This document shows, piece after piece, positions 63,168 to 64,000 of a stretch of DNA of 64,000 nt. Under the pieces are notes generated by a model. It saw only the letters and a list, made by a program, of their open reading frames with translations. It did no database searches and was not told where the DNA came from. Position 1 is the stretch's first letter. Each line of letters begins with the position of its first letter. Both the position numbers and the translations under genes were made by a program. The stretch comes from Lactobacillaceae bacterium L1_55_11 (GTDB lineage Bacteria; Bacillota; Bacilli; Lactobacillales; Lactobacillaceae), in the NCBI GenBank assembly GCA_029433155.1, contig JAQYTT010000001.1, forward strand, positions 558,001 to 622,000. Reading direction: 5' to 3'.

Positions 63168-64000
63168 TCACTGTTTTAAGGTTGCCAGCGCCTTTTGAAA
63201 ATAATCGGGTAAGGGGCTGTCAAAACTGAGTTCTTCCCCAGTTGTCGGCTGGGTCAGACTCAGGCTAGCCGCATGTAGTAACTGACCGTGTAAGGCCACC
63301 CCTGCAAGACGACTGGCATTGCCATAAACCGGGTCGCCAACCACTGGGTGGTGAATATAGGCCATGTGAACTCGGATTTGATGGGTCCGCCCGGTTTCCA
63401 GGAAAATCTTTAACAAAGTATAGCCCTGAAAACGTTCAGCAACCTCAAAGTGAGTCACTGCGGTCCGGCCGCCAGCAACAACGGCCTGCTTCTTCCGGTC
63501 AACCGGGTGCCGGCCGAGCGGTGCATCAATGGTGCCCTGATTTTCCTCAAACTCACCCTTCACTAAGGCGTAATACATCCGCTGGTTTTTATGGGCCTTT
63601 AACTGCTGGGACAAAGCCTGGTGGGCCTGGTCATTTTTGGCCACCATCAGTAGGCCGCTGGTGTCCCGGTCAATCCGGTGAACAATTCCGGGCCGCTGCT
63701 CACCGTTAATCGTCGACAGCGGCACATGGGCCAATAAGGCGTTCACCAGGGTGCCCGTCGCATGTCCGGCGGCAGGATGAACGACCATTCCCTGGGGCTT
63801 GTTGACCACTAAGAGGTCCTGGTCTTCATACACCACATCCAGGGGAATATCTTCGGCCACCAGTTCAGTCGGCTTGGTGGCTGGCACGTCAATGGTCACC
63901 TGGTCGTCAGCGCTAACCTTGTAGGAGGCCTTCACTTTTTGCTGGTTAACCAGTAGGTTGCCACTACTAATCCAGTCTGCCACCTTGGCCCGCGAGTACT
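63168..64000 (-). CDS. rluD: Ribosomal large-subunit pseudouridine synthase RluD (N-terminus beyond window)
   Basis: RluA-family synthase for 23S rRNA. The visible part has the end of an S4 domain (SRAKVADWISSGNLLVNQQKVK), the catalytic motif HRIDRDTSGLLMVAK (about 103-117 from the first in-frame GTG) and the LETGRTHQIRVHMAYIHHPVVGDPVYG block. The frame is open to the right edge, so the start lies outside. It precedes pyrR by 36 bases, the common lspA-rluD-pyrR arrangement of lactic acid bacteria. Confidence 0.93.
   Translation of the reverse strand, partial: YSRAKVADWISSGNLLVNQQKVKASYKVSADDQVTIDVPATKPTELVAEDIPLDVVYEDQDLLVVNKPQGMVVHPAAGHATGTLVNALLAHVPLSTINGEQRPGIVHRIDRDTSGLLMVAKNDQAHQALSQQLKAHKNQRMYYALVKGEFEENQGTIDAPLGRHPVDRKKQAVVAGGRTAVTHFEVAERFQGYTLLKIFLETGRTHQIRVHMAYIHHPVVGDPVYGNASRLAGVALHGQLLHAASLSLTQPTTGEELSFDSPLPDYFQKALATLKQ

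Overview
The window looks like a chromosomal core segment of a low-genome-size Firmicute of the Lactobacillaceae (lactic acid bacteria). The signs are the gene orders der-rpsA-cmk-LysM, rluB-scpB-scpA-ribT-xerD, rimP-nusA-ylxR-ylxQ-infB-rbfA and hrcA-grpE-dnaK-dnaJ, a CIRCE/HrcA heat-shock system, T-box and riboswitch control, and vitamin uptake by ECF-type transporters instead of synthesis. Base composition is near 50% G+C by eye, high for the family. I do not assign a genus. Almost every gene lies on the minus strand; only a SorC-type regulator fragment, def, plsY and one MFS transporter are on the plus strand. I see no insertion sequence, prophage, CRISPR array or integron.

Layout. 1-5.2 kb: regulator fragment, acetolactate synthase, and a TPP-riboswitch-controlled YkoE/D/C-type ECF transporter. 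5.3-10.1 kb: alpha/beta hydrolase, a GT2/GT39 membrane glycosyltransferase pair and a GNAT enzyme. 10.2-19.7 kb: HU, Der, S1, CMP kinase, a LysM protein, FMN-riboswitch-controlled RibU, then RluB, ScpB, ScpA, RibT, XerD and CvfB. 19.8-25.7 kb: YqeY, S21, YitT, a T-box-controlled hisS-aspS operon and PnuC. 25.9-28.9 kb: a Mn/Zn-type ABC transporter with a long untranslated leader, and tRNA-Ser(CGA). 28.9-33.8 kb: TypA, an inositol-monophosphatase-like protein, UPF0223, an unknown 362-residue protein and peptide deformylase. 33.8-38.5 kb: the heat-shock operon with two CIRCE-like elements. 38.5-47.5 kb: RibF, TruB, an aminotransferase, the nusA-infB operon, S14 and L33. 47.5-58.7 kb: pyrophosphatase, ParC/ParE, PlsY, Dtd, Rel and the MFS transporter. 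58.7-64 kb: an atypical pyrimidine locus reading rluD-pyrR-carA-like-carB-like-orf.

The most unusual content is that last locus. The PyrR gene is intact. It is followed by overlapping open frames for the two carbamoyl-phosphate synthase subunits, but neither can work in the normal way. The small subunit has lost the glutaminase Cys, His and Glu. The large subunit has lost ATP-site residues in its first ATP-grasp, most of the second ATP-grasp and the whole allosteric (MGS) domain. Yet both remain open over 359 and 844 codons, are translationally overlapped, and are followed by an unrecognised overlapping 98-codon gene. This looks like a repurposed CPS-derived complex or a very recent decay. 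Other points worth a second look are a zinc-finger-less DnaJ in the dnaK operon, a terminator in the nusA operon leader, a hairpin over the hisS ribosome binding site, a solute-binding protein with no lipobox cysteine, and a low-complexity Asn/Gly-rich insertion in the GT39 enzyme.

Physiologically, the window fits a fermentative organism that imports thiamine precursors, riboflavin and nicotinamide riboside, makes acetolactate, and may not synthesise carbamoyl phosphate from this locus. Family assignments come from recognising motifs in the translated sequence; no database search was run.
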